From contig OZ252093.1 in the NCBI GenBank assembly GCA_965248175.1, positions 1,426,001-1,490,000 of the forward strand: 64,000 nt of DNA, read 5' to 3'. Below the pieces are notes generated by a model. It searched no databases and had not been told where the DNA came from. It was given only the letters and a program-made list of their open reading frames with translations. The translations under genes were made by a program, and so were the position numbers. This DNA is from VXPQ01 sp965248175. Lineage in GTDB: Bacteria > Bacteroidota > Rhodothermia > Rhodothermales > VXPQ01. This document shows positions 23,695 through 31,583 of the stretch, one piece after another (position 1 is the stretch's first letter; each line of letters begins with the position of its first letter).

Positions 23695-23698
23695 TCCC

Positions 23699-24205
23699 AT
23701 GCGTTCCATTTTTTGCATCATACTGATGCTCGGGTTATTGACGGCCGCCGCTCCGGTTGCGGCGCAGTCTTCCGGCGACCTGTCTTCCGGCGACCTGTCT
23801 TCCGAAGGGGTACAGGCCGTTATCGACCAGCTCTTCGACGGTATGCGGGCAGGCGACAGCACGATGGTCCGGGAGACGTTTCACCCGGAGGCGCGCTTGC
23901 AGTCCGCGTTCGTGCGCGACGGCCAGCCCATGTTGCAAACAGGCAGCGTGGACGGGTTCGTCGAGGCGGTAGGATCGCCCCATGACGAGGTGTGGGACGA
24001 GAGGATATGGGATGTGGAGATCGCCGTGGACGGCCATCTTGCCCAGGCATGGATGAACTATGCCTTCTTCCTCGGGGAGACGTTCAGCCACTGCGGCGTG
24101 AACGCTTTTCATTTCTACCACGACGGCTCCGCCTGGAAGATTACGCAGATTACCGATACGCGCAGGAGAGAGGGGTGTGAAGTGGAGGGATCACAGGATA
24201 GGTAG
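23699..24205 (+). CDS. Secreted NTF2/SnoaL-like protein
   Basis: A 168-residue protein with an N-terminal signal peptide (FCIILMLGLLTAAAPVAAQ). The mature part begins with a short tandem repeat (SSGDLSSGDLSSEG) and then a cone-shaped NTF2-like fold: VIDQLFDGMRAGDSTMVRE, FHPEARLQSAF, and a C-terminal strand pair (AFHFYHDGSAWKITQITDT). Such proteins (putative lumazine-binding/DUF4440-like) are often of unknown function; no catalytic residues can be named. It stands alone between bshC and leuS. Confidence 0.65.
   Translation: MRSIFCIILMLGLLTAAAPVAAQSSGDLSSGDLSSEGVQAVIDQLFDGMRAGDSTMVRETFHPEARLQSAFVRDGQPMLQTGSVDGFVEAVGSPHDEVWDERIWDVEIAVDGHLAQAWMNYAFFLGETFSHCGVNAFHFYHDGSAWKITQITDTRRREGCEVEGSQDR
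23771..23800 (+). repeat. 15-bp tandem repeat encoding SSGDL twice
   Basis: Two identical 15-bp units (TCTTCCGGCGACCTG) follow the signal-peptide region, followed by a third partial copy (TCTTCCG). Copy-number change would keep the frame. Confidence 0.8.
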
Positions 24206-24641
24206 CATGATTGGTGTTATACTTTTTGTTTTTCGCCAAAATCTGCCCAATCAAACCGAACTACCTCTTAAGCCTGATATTACACCCAGCTTGTTTTCAC
24301 AATCAAACGATCATGGCTGGCAAAGGCCTTGCGTAGTGCCGCGTTCGGTTCGGGAGGGTTGGTGAGGGCTGCGGAGAATATCTCCCAATCCTGATCGCTC
24401 AGTATGAGCCGCTCCCGCTCGCGTATCAGGTGATCGGCAGATTCGAGCGCATTATCCCGTTCAAGCCATTTTCCCCGTTTCATCGCCGTAATCGTGTGTA
24501 TGTGAGGGAGGACCAGGGTCTGCCCTGCTTACGACATGATGATACGGGCCGTTTCAATCCACCGCCCCCCCTTTCGAACCCTTTCACCCCTCAGAGAGTA
24601 TCTATCTGCTTTGACCGATATTTTCTTCACCGAGAGCAGGC
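24206..24641. other. Intergenic stretch before leuS
   Basis: The only recognisable content is the DUF1778 remnant on the minus strand at 24280-24483. The remaining sequence is less GC-rich than the surroundings and has no coding frame I can support. Confidence 0.5.
24280..24483 (-). pseudogene. DUF1778 (TacA-like) antitoxin remnant without its toxin
   Basis: The 67-residue frame contains the conserved C-terminal half of DUF1778 antitoxins (LILSDQDWEIFSAALTNPPE followed by PNAALRKAF), the part that binds the GNAT acetyltransferase toxin. The N-terminal ribbon-helix-helix DNA-binding region is not recognisable, and no acetyltransferase gene follows downstream on this strand. Most likely a leftover of a toxin-antitoxin pair. 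Confidence 0.6.
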
Positions 24642-27212
24642 ATGGCCGGATATCCCTTCGCCGAAATAGAACAGAAATGGCGGCGGTACTGGGAAGAAGA
24701 ACAGACCTTCCGGACGCCCGACGACCCGGATCCGGACACGGAAAAGTTCTACATCCTGGACATGTTTCCGTATCCGAGCGGAACCGGTCTGCACGTAGGA
24801 CACCCCGAGGGGTATACGGCGACGGACATCCTTGCGCGCTACAAGCGCATGAAGGGTTTCAATGTGCTGCATCCGATCGGCTGGGATGCCTTTGGCTTGC
24901 CCGCCGAGCAGTACGCGGTGAAGACGAACACCCACCCGCGCATCACCACGGAAGCGAACGTTGTGCGTTTCCGCGAGCAACTCAAGATGCTCGGCTTTTC
25001 GTACGACTGGGAGCGCGAGATCAATACGACTTCCCCGGATTATTTTCGGTGGACCCAGTGGATATTCCTCAAGCTGTACGAAAGGGGGCTGGCGTTCCAG
25101 AGCGAGGTGCCCGTCTGGTGGTGCCCGGAACTGGGCACCACCCTGGCCAACGAAGAGGTGGTGGACGGGAAGTCCGAAGTGGGCGGATACGACTGCGTAC
25201 GCCGGCCGCTGCGCCAGTGGATGCTGCGTATCACGGAGTATGCGGAGCAGCTGCTTGAAGGACTCGACGAGCTCGACTGGCCCGAAAGCACGAAGGAAAT
25301 GCAGCGCAACTGGATCGGCAAGTCCGAGGGGGCCGAGGTGGATTTTCCCGTGTGCGATCTTCCGGACGAGACGATCCGCGTGTTCACGACCCGCCCGGAT
25401 ACGCTGTTCGGGGCCACGTACATGGTGCTGGCGCCGGAGCATCCCCTTGTGACGAGGGTAACGACGCCTGATCGCCTCGAAGAGGTTACGGCCTATATCA
25501 AGGAAGCGTCCTTCAAGAGCGATCTCGAGCGCACCGAACTGCAGCAGGACAAGACGGGCGCGTTTACGGGCGGGTTTGCCCTCAATCCGGTGAATGGGGA
25601 GCGCATTCCCATCTGGATCGCGGACTACGTGCTGATTTCCTACGGGACGGGCGCCATCATGGCCGTGCCCGCCCACGACGAGCGCGACTATGATTTCGCA
25701 AAAACCTTCGACCTCCTGATCCGGGAGGTCGTTTCGGGCGGCGACATTGCAAAGGAGGCTTATACCGGGGACGGTGTGCTCGTCAATTCCTCCAGCGAGC
25801 ACATGGCGATTCCGGGGGTTGCGGAGCGGGGCGTTTCCATCGACGGATTGCGCATGGACGCCGCCAAACGGAAAATGATCGACTGGCTCGAGGCGCAGGG
25901 CTGCGGGTGCGCGAAGATCAACTACAAACTGCGCGACTGGCTGTTCAGCCGCCAGCGCTACTGGGGCGAACCGTTTCCGCTGATTTTTGTGGACGGCGTT
26001 CCGAAACCGCTCCCGGAGGATGCGCTACCCGTCACCCTGCCCGACATCGCGGATTTCCGGCCTTCCGGACACGTGGAAGGCCCGCTGGCTGCGGCGACCG
26101 AATGGGTCGATACGGTCGATCCCGAAACGGGCGCGCCGGCCCGCAGGGAGACCAATACCATGCCGCAGTGGGCCGGGTCATGCTGGTATTTTCTCCGCTT
26201 CATCGATCCGCACAACGACCGCATGCTGGTCGATCCGGAAAAAGAGCGGTACTGGATGCCGATCGATCTTTACATCGGCGGGGCCGAACATGCCGTGCTG
26301 CACCTCCTGTATGCGCGGTTCTGGCACAAGGTGCTCTACGACGCCGGGGTTGTCAGCACCCGGGAACCGTTCGGCAAGCTCATACACCAGGGGATGATTC
26401 TGGGTGAAATGGAGTATACGGTCGCCGGGCAGTGCGTGGACGAATCGGAGGTGCGGAAAGAAGGGGATGGGTTTGTGCTCAAGAGCGATCCTTCGGTTCC
26501 GGTCGACGCCCATGCCTACAAGATGAGCAAGAGCCGGGGCAATGTGATCAATCCGGAAGACGTGGTGCAGCAGTACGGGGCGGATTCTCTTCGCCTGTAC
26601 GAGATGTTCATGGGGCCGCTGGAACAGGTGAAGCCCTGGAGCATGCGCGGCGTCGAAGGAGTGCATCGCTTTTTGAACCGGGTGTGGCGCCTCCTGATCG
26701 ACGAGGAGACGGGCGCCTTGCAGAGCCGCGCGAACGGCGTCGCTGCGTCGAAGGAGCAGTTGCGCGTTTTGCACCGGACCATTGCGAAGGTCACCGCCGA
26801 CATTGAACGGCTGCACTTCAACACGGCCATTGCCGCCATGATGGAGTTCGTCAATGTCGCCAACAAATGGGACGCGGTGCCGCAGGAGGTGGCCCGCGTG
26901 TTCGTACTTCTCCTCAGCCCGTTCGCCCCGCATCTCGGCGAGGAGCTCTGGCGCAGGCTGGGAGCGGACAACACGCTGGCTCGTGAACCCTGGCCGGAGG
27001 TCGTGCAGGAATACCTGCAGGAAGATTCCGTGGAGATCGCGGTGCAGGTGAACGGGAAGATACGGGCGACGATCACGGTGGCGCAGGACGCCGGGAAGGA
27101 GGCTGTGCTGGAGACGGCCCGCATGGAGGAGAATGTGGCGAAGCATATCGGGCAAGGCGCCGTAAAGCGGGAGGTGTATGTCCCCGGGCGCATCGTAAAC
27201 TTTGTGGTGTAA
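24642..27212 (+). CDS. leuS: Leucyl-tRNA synthetase
   Basis: An 856-residue class I synthetase that charges tRNA-Leu. The HIGH motif reads HVGH (51-54) and the KMSKS loop is intact at 627-631 in AYKMSKSRGNVI. The editing domain (CP1) carries TTRPDTLFGATYMVLAPEH and the GTGAIMAVPAHDERDYDFA segment with the hydrolytic residues. The C-terminal anticodon-binding and LeuRS-specific region ends in a QVNGKIRATITV segment. Length and order are normal for bacterial LeuS. Confidence 0.96.
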   Translation: MAGYPFAEIEQKWRRYWEEEQTFRTPDDPDPDTEKFYILDMFPYPSGTGLHVGHPEGYTATDILARYKRMKGFNVLHPIGWDAFGLPAEQYAVKTNTHPRITTEANVVRFREQLKMLGFSYDWEREINTTSPDYFRWTQWIFLKLYERGLAFQSEVPVWWCPELGTTLANEEVVDGKSEVGGYDCVRRPLRQWMLRITEYAEQLLEGLDELDWPESTKEMQRNWIGKSEGAEVDFPVCDLPDETIRVFTTRPDTLFGATYMVLAPEHPLVTRVTTPDRLEEVTAYIKEASFKSDLERTELQQDKTGAFTGGFALNPVNGERIPIWIADYVLISYGTGAIMAVPAHDERDYDFAKTFDLLIREVVSGGDIAKEAYTGDGVLVNSSSEHMAIPGVAERGVSIDGLRMDAAKRKMIDWLEAQGCGCAKINYKLRDWLFSRQRYWGEPFPLIFVDGVPKPLPEDALPVTLPDIADFRPSGHVEGPLAAATEWVDTVDPETGAPARRETNTMPQWAGSCWYFLRFIDPHNDRMLVDPEKERYWMPIDLYIGGAEHAVLHLLYARFWHKVLYDAGVVSTREPFGKLIHQGMILGEMEYTVAGQCVDESEVRKEGDGFVLKSDPSVPVDAHAYKMSKSRGNVINPEDVVQQYGADSLRLYEMFMGPLEQVKPWSMRGVEGVHRFLNRVWRLLIDEETGALQSRANGVAASKEQLRVLHRTIAKVTADIERLHFNTAIAAMMEFVNVANKWDAVPQEVARVFVLLLSPFAPHLGEELWRRLGADNTLAREPWPEVVQEYLQEDSVEIAVQVNGKIRATITVAQDAGKEAVLETARMEENVAKHIGQGAVKREVYVPGRIVNFVV

Positions 27213-27213
27213 C

Positions 27214-27996
27214 ATGGCTTCCGGTTCCGCATCCATGACGCCCCCGCTGGACGTGCTCGCTTTTGGCGCGCATCCCGACGATGTGGAATTGTGCGCGGGC
27301 GGGACGATCTGTTCGCTGACGAAGCAGGGCTACCGCGTCGGAGTGGCGGACCTGACGCGGGGCGAACTCGGCACCCGGGGCACGCCGGAACTGCGCGCCG
27401 AAGAAGCGGCCCGGGCCTCGGAAATCATGCAACTGGCCGTGCGCGAGAACCTCGGCCTCCCCGACGGGGACATCGCCAATACCCCCGAAAACCGCCTTTC
27501 CGTCATCCGTGCGCTGCGGACCTGGCGCCCGCATATCGTGCTGATCGGCGGGCCGGAGTGCCGGCATCCCGATCATGGCGCCGGAGCCCGCCTGTGCGCC
27601 GACACCTGCTTTTATGCAGGTTTGCAGGGCATACCGACCGAGGACGACGAGGGCGCGCCCCAGCTTCCCTGGCGTCCGCACCATGTTCTGCACTACATGC
27701 ACATCGTCGAGTTCGAACCCACGTTCGTGGTAGACGTGACGGACGTGTGGGAACAGCGGCTCGAAGCGCTGGGGGCGTTCCGGTCGCAGTTTTACGTCCC
27801 CGGCTACAAGGCCGGGCCCGGCGAACCGGAGACCTTCGTGTCGAACAAGGGGTTTCTGGACTGGATACAGGCCAGGGCGAGGACCTTCGGTCACCGGATC
27901 GGGGTCGAGTACGGCGAACCGTTCCTGTACCGCCACGGCCCGGTCGGCGTGAGCGATCTTATGCGTGTGCTCGACAACAAGAAACGATTTCGATAA
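27214..27996 (+). CDS. bshB1: BshB1, N-acetyl-glucosaminyl-malate deacetylase of bacillithiol synthesis
   Basis: A 260-residue LmbE/PIG-L-type zinc deacetylase: FGAHPDDVELCAGGTI near the N-terminus (His and Asp-Asp zinc ligands), DLTRGELGTRGTPE, and the HPDHGAGARLC motif carrying the third metal ligand. It removes acetate from GlcNAc-malate, the second step of bacillithiol synthesis. The ATG at 27214 follows the leuS stop by 1 bp; a second ATG at 27235 is also possible. Confidence 0.9.
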   Translation: MASGSASMTPPLDVLAFGAHPDDVELCAGGTICSLTKQGYRVGVADLTRGELGTRGTPELRAEEAARASEIMQLAVRENLGLPDGDIANTPENRLSVIRALRTWRPHIVLIGGPECRHPDHGAGARLCADTCFYAGLQGIPTEDDEGAPQLPWRPHHVLHYMHIVEFEPTFVVDVTDVWEQRLEALGAFRSQFYVPGYKAGPGEPETFVSNKGFLDWIQARARTFGHRIGVEYGEPFLYRHGPVGVSDLMRVLDNKKRFR

Positions 27997-28019
27997 GCGT
28001 AATCCTGTATCCCCAAACG

Positions 28020-28478
28020 ATGGCCGAACTGAAAACCAGAAAGAACGACCGGAACGTCGACGGTTTTATCGCATCCCTCGACGACGAGCGGAAGCGGCGC
28101 GAGAGCCATGCGCTTGTTGCCCTGATGCGGGACATAACCGGTTCCGAACCGTCCATGTGGGGCGAGAATATCGTCGGCTTCGGGAAGTACCGGTTCAAAT
28201 ACGCAAGCGGACGAGAGATCGACTGGATGCTGACGGGGTTCTCGCCGCGCAAGCGGGCCTTATCTATCTATGTCATGACCGGATTTGACGGGCAGGACGA
28301 GATCATGGGCGTGTTGGGCAAGCACAAGACGGGCAAATCGTGCCTGTACGTGAACAAACTTGACGATATCGACATGGACGCGTTGCGAAGATTGCTGGAA
28401 GCCTCCGTGTCGCGTCTGGTCGAAAAATACGGTCCGGCGCAGCCTGCGGGTGCGTCCGGCAATGCCCGGATTGACTGA
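28020..28478 (+). CDS. DUF1801 (YdhG-like) protein
   Basis: A 152-residue protein matching the DUF1801 family: VDGFIASLDDERKRRESHAL, SMWGENIVGFGKYRFKYASG, and a KTGKSCLYVNKLDDIDMDAL segment. The fold is an SCP/YjbR-like alpha-beta sandwich; the biochemical role is unknown. It lies 23 bp after bshB1 and may be cotranscribed with it. Confidence 0.75.
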   Translation: MAELKTRKNDRNVDGFIASLDDERKRRESHALVALMRDITGSEPSMWGENIVGFGKYRFKYASGREIDWMLTGFSPRKRALSIYVMTGFDGQDEIMGVLGKHKTGKSCLYVNKLDDIDMDALRRLLEASVSRLVEKYGPAQPAGASGNARID

Positions 28479-28502
28479 CAGGCCTCTCCGGGGGTATATT
28501 AG
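28471..28502 (+). promoter_or_regulatory. Candidate efp promoter (TTG-N21-TATATTAG)
   Basis: TTG at 28471-28473 and TATATTAG at 28495-28502, which would give a leader of about 80 nt before the efp ATG. Confidence 0.45.
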
Positions 28503-28591
28503 CCCTTCGCTATACCCATTCCGCACAGGGCCCCGGAAACCCTGTTTTACGGCTTTTGCCGTGCAATGCACTGGTTCTCATCCCGTTCGCC

Positions 28592-29170
28592 ATGCCTGAT
28601 ACAAGCGATTTTCGCAACGGTCTTACCCTCGTCCGGAACGGCGATCTGTGGACGATTGTGGAATTTTTGCACGTAAAGCCCGGCAAAGGGGGCGCCTTCG
28701 TGCGCTCGAAGCTTAGGCAGGTTCGCTCCGGCAAAGTCGTGGATCATACGTTTCGCGCCGGCGAAAAGGTGGAGACGGCGCGCATCGAGCGCCGTCCGCA
28801 CCAGTTCCTGTATCAGGATGACCTGGGCCTTCATATGATGGATACGCAGACCTACGAACAGTTTTCGTTGCCTGCGGATCGTGTGGAGCGACGGGATTTC
28901 CTTATGGAGGGCGTCACCGTGGATATTCTGTTTCATGCCGAGGCCGAGAAGCCGCTCAACGTCGAATTGCCCGGAAAGGTCGATCTTACCGTGGTCGATA
29001 CGGATCCGGGTGTGCGCGGCGATACGGCCACCGGCGGCGCCAAACCGGCCATCATGGAGAGCGGCGCCGTCGTGCTGGTTCCTCTTTTCATTGACGAGGG
29101 AGACATCATTACCGTCAACACGCAGACCGGCGAATACGTAACGCGCGCGGCCACGGCGGATAAGACCTGA
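28592..29170 (+). CDS. efp: Translation elongation factor P
   Basis: A 192-residue EF-P that relieves ribosome stalling at polyproline. Domain I has the modified loop VKPGKGGAF, with Lys32 at the position lysylated or otherwise modified in other bacteria; the residue is Lys, not the Arg of EarP-type systems. Domains II and III follow, with VVDTDPGVRGDTATGGAKPA near the C-terminus. It stands just ahead of accB, a very proline-rich protein that would need it. Confidence 0.94.
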   Translation: MPDTSDFRNGLTLVRNGDLWTIVEFLHVKPGKGGAFVRSKLRQVRSGKVVDHTFRAGEKVETARIERRPHQFLYQDDLGLHMMDTQTYEQFSLPADRVERRDFLMEGVTVDILFHAEAEKPLNVELPGKVDLTVVDTDPGVRGDTATGGAKPAIMESGAVVLVPLFIDEGDIITVNTQTGEYVTRAATADKT

Positions 29171-29241
29171 CTGACTGCTTCCGAATTCCGGTTTTTCCGG
29201 TTGCTACCCCGCTGAATTCGATCCTTGCTACCGCATTGCAT

Positions 29242-29766
29242 ATGGATCTTCCCCTGATCAAAAAACTGCTGAAAATCGTCAACGACAGCGGTGTCGCCGA
29301 GGTCGAGATTACGGAAGACGATCTTAAGGTGGTTATCCGTACGCAGCCGCCTTCCGGACCGGCGCCTCCACCGCCGCCGGCCTGGCCCCCGTACGCAGCG
29401 CCTCCTCCGGTCGCGTATGCGCCGCCTCCGGCGCCTGTTCCTGCAGAGTCTCCGCAGACGGCGCCAGGCGCTCCTGCACCCGAACCGCCTCCATCACAGG
29501 AAGCGGCAGGCGTGGACCCCGCCCGGAACGGCACGGTCGTCAAGGCGCCCATCGTGGGCACCTTCTACCGGGCTTCCGCTCCCGGCGAACCCCCGTTCGT
29601 GGAGGTGGGGGATACCGTACGGGTAGGGGATACGCTGTGCATCATCGAGGCGATGAAACTCATGAACGAGATCGAGAGCGAGGTGGACGGCAAGGTGGCG
29701 GAGATTCTGGTCGATGACGCGTTGCCGGTCGAATACGATCAACCCCTCTTTCTGATAGAAACCTGA
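29242..29766 (+). CDS. accB: Acetyl-CoA carboxylase biotin carboxyl carrier protein
   Basis: A 174-residue BCCP. The N-terminal ~33 residues match the family (IKKLLKIVNDSGVAEVEI), the biotinyl domain spans about 97-174 with the biotin-accepting Lys139 in CIIEAMKLMNEIE. The linker (about 36-86) is extremely rich in Pro and Ala. It carries carboxyl groups from AccC to the transferase. accC follows by 32 bp. Confidence 0.94.
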   Translation: MDLPLIKKLLKIVNDSGVAEVEITEDDLKVVIRTQPPSGPAPPPPPAWPPYAAPPPVAYAPPPAPVPAESPQTAPGAPAPEPPPSQEAAGVDPARNGTVVKAPIVGTFYRASAPGEPPFVEVGDTVRVGDTLCIIEAMKLMNEIESEVDGKVAEILVDDALPVEYDQPLFLIET

Positions 29767-29798
29767 CAATTACCGGGCAGGTCGATCCCGTTGCCGTT

Positions 29799-31154
29799 GT
29801 GATCAAGAAGGTGCTCATCGCCAACCGCGGAGAAATCGCGCTCCGCATCATTCGAACCTGCCATGAGATGGGGCTTCGGACGGTGGCCGTCTATTCGACG
29901 GCGGACCGGGACGCCCTGCATGTTCGATTTGCGGACGAAGCGGTGTGCATCGGCCCGCCTCCTTCCCGGGAAAGCTACCTGCGCCCCGACCGGATCATTG
30001 CCGCCGTAGAAGTGACAGGGGCGGACGCCGTACACCCCGGCTACGGGTTTCTTGCCGAGAACGCCGATTTCAGCGCCATTTGTGAAGATCACGGAGTGAT
30101 TTTCATCGGGCCGAAAGCCGACACCATTTCCCTGATGGGGAACAAGAGCGCGGCCAAGAAAATCATGCAGAAAGCGGGTGTGCCGGTGGTGTCGGGTTCC
30201 GACGGGGTGGTGTCCAACGTACGGACCGGCAAGTCGATCGCCGGCAGCATCGGGTATCCGGTCATGGTCAAGGCGTCCGCCGGTGGAGGCGGGCGCGGCA
30301 TGCGGATTGTTCGGGAGGCGAGCGAGTTCACGCGCCAGTTTTCGGCAGCGGGCGCCGAGGCCGAGGCCGCCTTCGGCAACGGCGACCTGTACATTGAGAA
30401 ATTCGTCGAAAGCCCGCGCCACATTGAAATCCAGGTGTTCGGAGACGGCAAGGGGCATGTCGTGCATTTCGGCGAACGGGAATGCTCCATCCAGCGGCGG
30501 CACCAGAAGTTGCTCGAGGAAGCGCCCTCTCCCGTGGTCGATGCGGATCTCAGGGCCCGCATGGGCGATGCGGCGGTGCGTGGGGCGAAGGCCGTGCAGT
30601 ATGCCGGCGCCGGGACCGTGGAGTTTCTCGTCGACGCTTCCGGCGATTTCTGGTTCATGGAGATGAATACGCGCATTCAGGTGGAGCACCCGGTGACGGA
30701 GGAGGTGACCGGCGCCGACCTGATCGAACTCCAGATTCACAGCGCCATGGGCGAAGAAATTCCCGAAAAGGAAGTTCCCATGACGGGCCATGCCATAGAG
30801 TGCCGGATCAATGCCGAGGATCCGTTCAATGATTTCCGTCCTTCGCCGGGTGTCGTGACGGCGTTTCATACGCCGGGCGGGCAAGGCGTTCGCGTGGATA
30901 CGCACGCCTATGCCGGGTACACCATTCCCCCGTACTACGACTCCATGATCGCCAAGCTCATTGTGCATGCCAGGACCCGCGCGCTTGCGATTCGGAAGAT
31001 GATGCGCGCGCTCGACGAATTCGTGATCGAAGGCGTACATACCACCATCCCGTTTCACCGCCGGCTTATGGAAGATCCCTCTTTTCAGGCGGGCGAGTTT
31101 ACGACGGCGTTCCTCGATACATTCGATCTGGCGCCTGCGGAAGCGGAAGTCTGA
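29799..31154 (+). CDS. accC: Biotin carboxylase subunit of acetyl-CoA carboxylase
   Basis: A 451-residue ATP-grasp enzyme that carboxylates biotin on AccB. Seen: KKVLIANRGEIALRIIRTCH at the N-terminus, the Gly-rich ATP loop SAGGGGRGMRIV, ESPRHIEIQVFGDG, FGERECSIQRRHQKLLEE and the catalytic FMEMNTRIQVEHPVTE. Length is normal. It starts at a GTG (29799). The carboxyltransferase genes accA and accD are not in the window. Confidence 0.95.
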   Translation: MIKKVLIANRGEIALRIIRTCHEMGLRTVAVYSTADRDALHVRFADEAVCIGPPPSRESYLRPDRIIAAVEVTGADAVHPGYGFLAENADFSAICEDHGVIFIGPKADTISLMGNKSAAKKIMQKAGVPVVSGSDGVVSNVRTGKSIAGSIGYPVMVKASAGGGGRGMRIVREASEFTRQFSAAGAEAEAAFGNGDLYIEKFVESPRHIEIQVFGDGKGHVVHFGERECSIQRRHQKLLEEAPSPVVDADLRARMGDAAVRGAKAVQYAGAGTVEFLVDASGDFWFMEMNTRIQVEHPVTEEVTGADLIELQIHSAMGEEIPEKEVPMTGHAIECRINAEDPFNDFRPSPGVVTAFHTPGGQGVRVDTHAYAGYTIPPYYDSMIAKLIVHARTRALAIRKMMRALDEFVIEGVHTTIPFHRRLMEDPSFQAGEFTTAFLDTFDLAPAEAEV

Positions 31155-31188
31155 CGTTTTTTGCTGTATTTAGACACTAACGGTTTCC

Positions 31189-31572
31189 ATGAAATACCCT
31201 GCCGACCTTCTGTACACGAAAGACCACGAGTGGATACGCATCGAGGATGACGGCGCGGCGGCGACTGTGGGCGTTACGGACTTTGCGCAAGACGAACTCG
31301 GGGATGTCGTGTTTGTCGAGTTGCAGCCGCCCGGCTCGGAGATTGCCCGGGACGAGCCGTTCGGCGCCGTCGAGGCGGTCAAGACGGTTTCCGATGTGTA
31401 TATGCCCCTGTCGGGCCGCATTCTGGAAATCAATGAGGACCTGGAGGCGCACCCGGACTACGTCAACACCGATCCGTACGGGAAAGGCTGGATGATTCGC
31501 ATTGCGCTCGCCGATGGCGCAGAAACGGGTGAGCTGCTTTCCGCGGAAGATTACGAACGCATGACCGGGTAG
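31189..31572 (+). CDS. gcvH: Glycine cleavage system H protein
   Basis: A 127-residue lipoyl carrier. The lipoylated Lys65 lies in AVEAVKTVSDVY, after the N-terminal YTKDHEWIRIEDDG segment and DFAQDELGDVVFVELQPPG. It shuttles the aminomethyl group between the P, T and L proteins. It follows accC by 34 bp; no other gcv gene is in the window. Confidence 0.95.
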   Translation: MKYPADLLYTKDHEWIRIEDDGAAATVGVTDFAQDELGDVVFVELQPPGSEIARDEPFGAVEAVKTVSDVYMPLSGRILEINEDLEAHPDYVNTDPYGKGWMIRIALADGAETGELLSAEDYERMTG

Positions 31573-31583
31573 GCCCGCACAAG

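Noticed and set aside
28471..28592. Riboswitch in the efp leader
   Set aside because: The leader is short and I see no conserved riboswitch core or strong stem-loop series.
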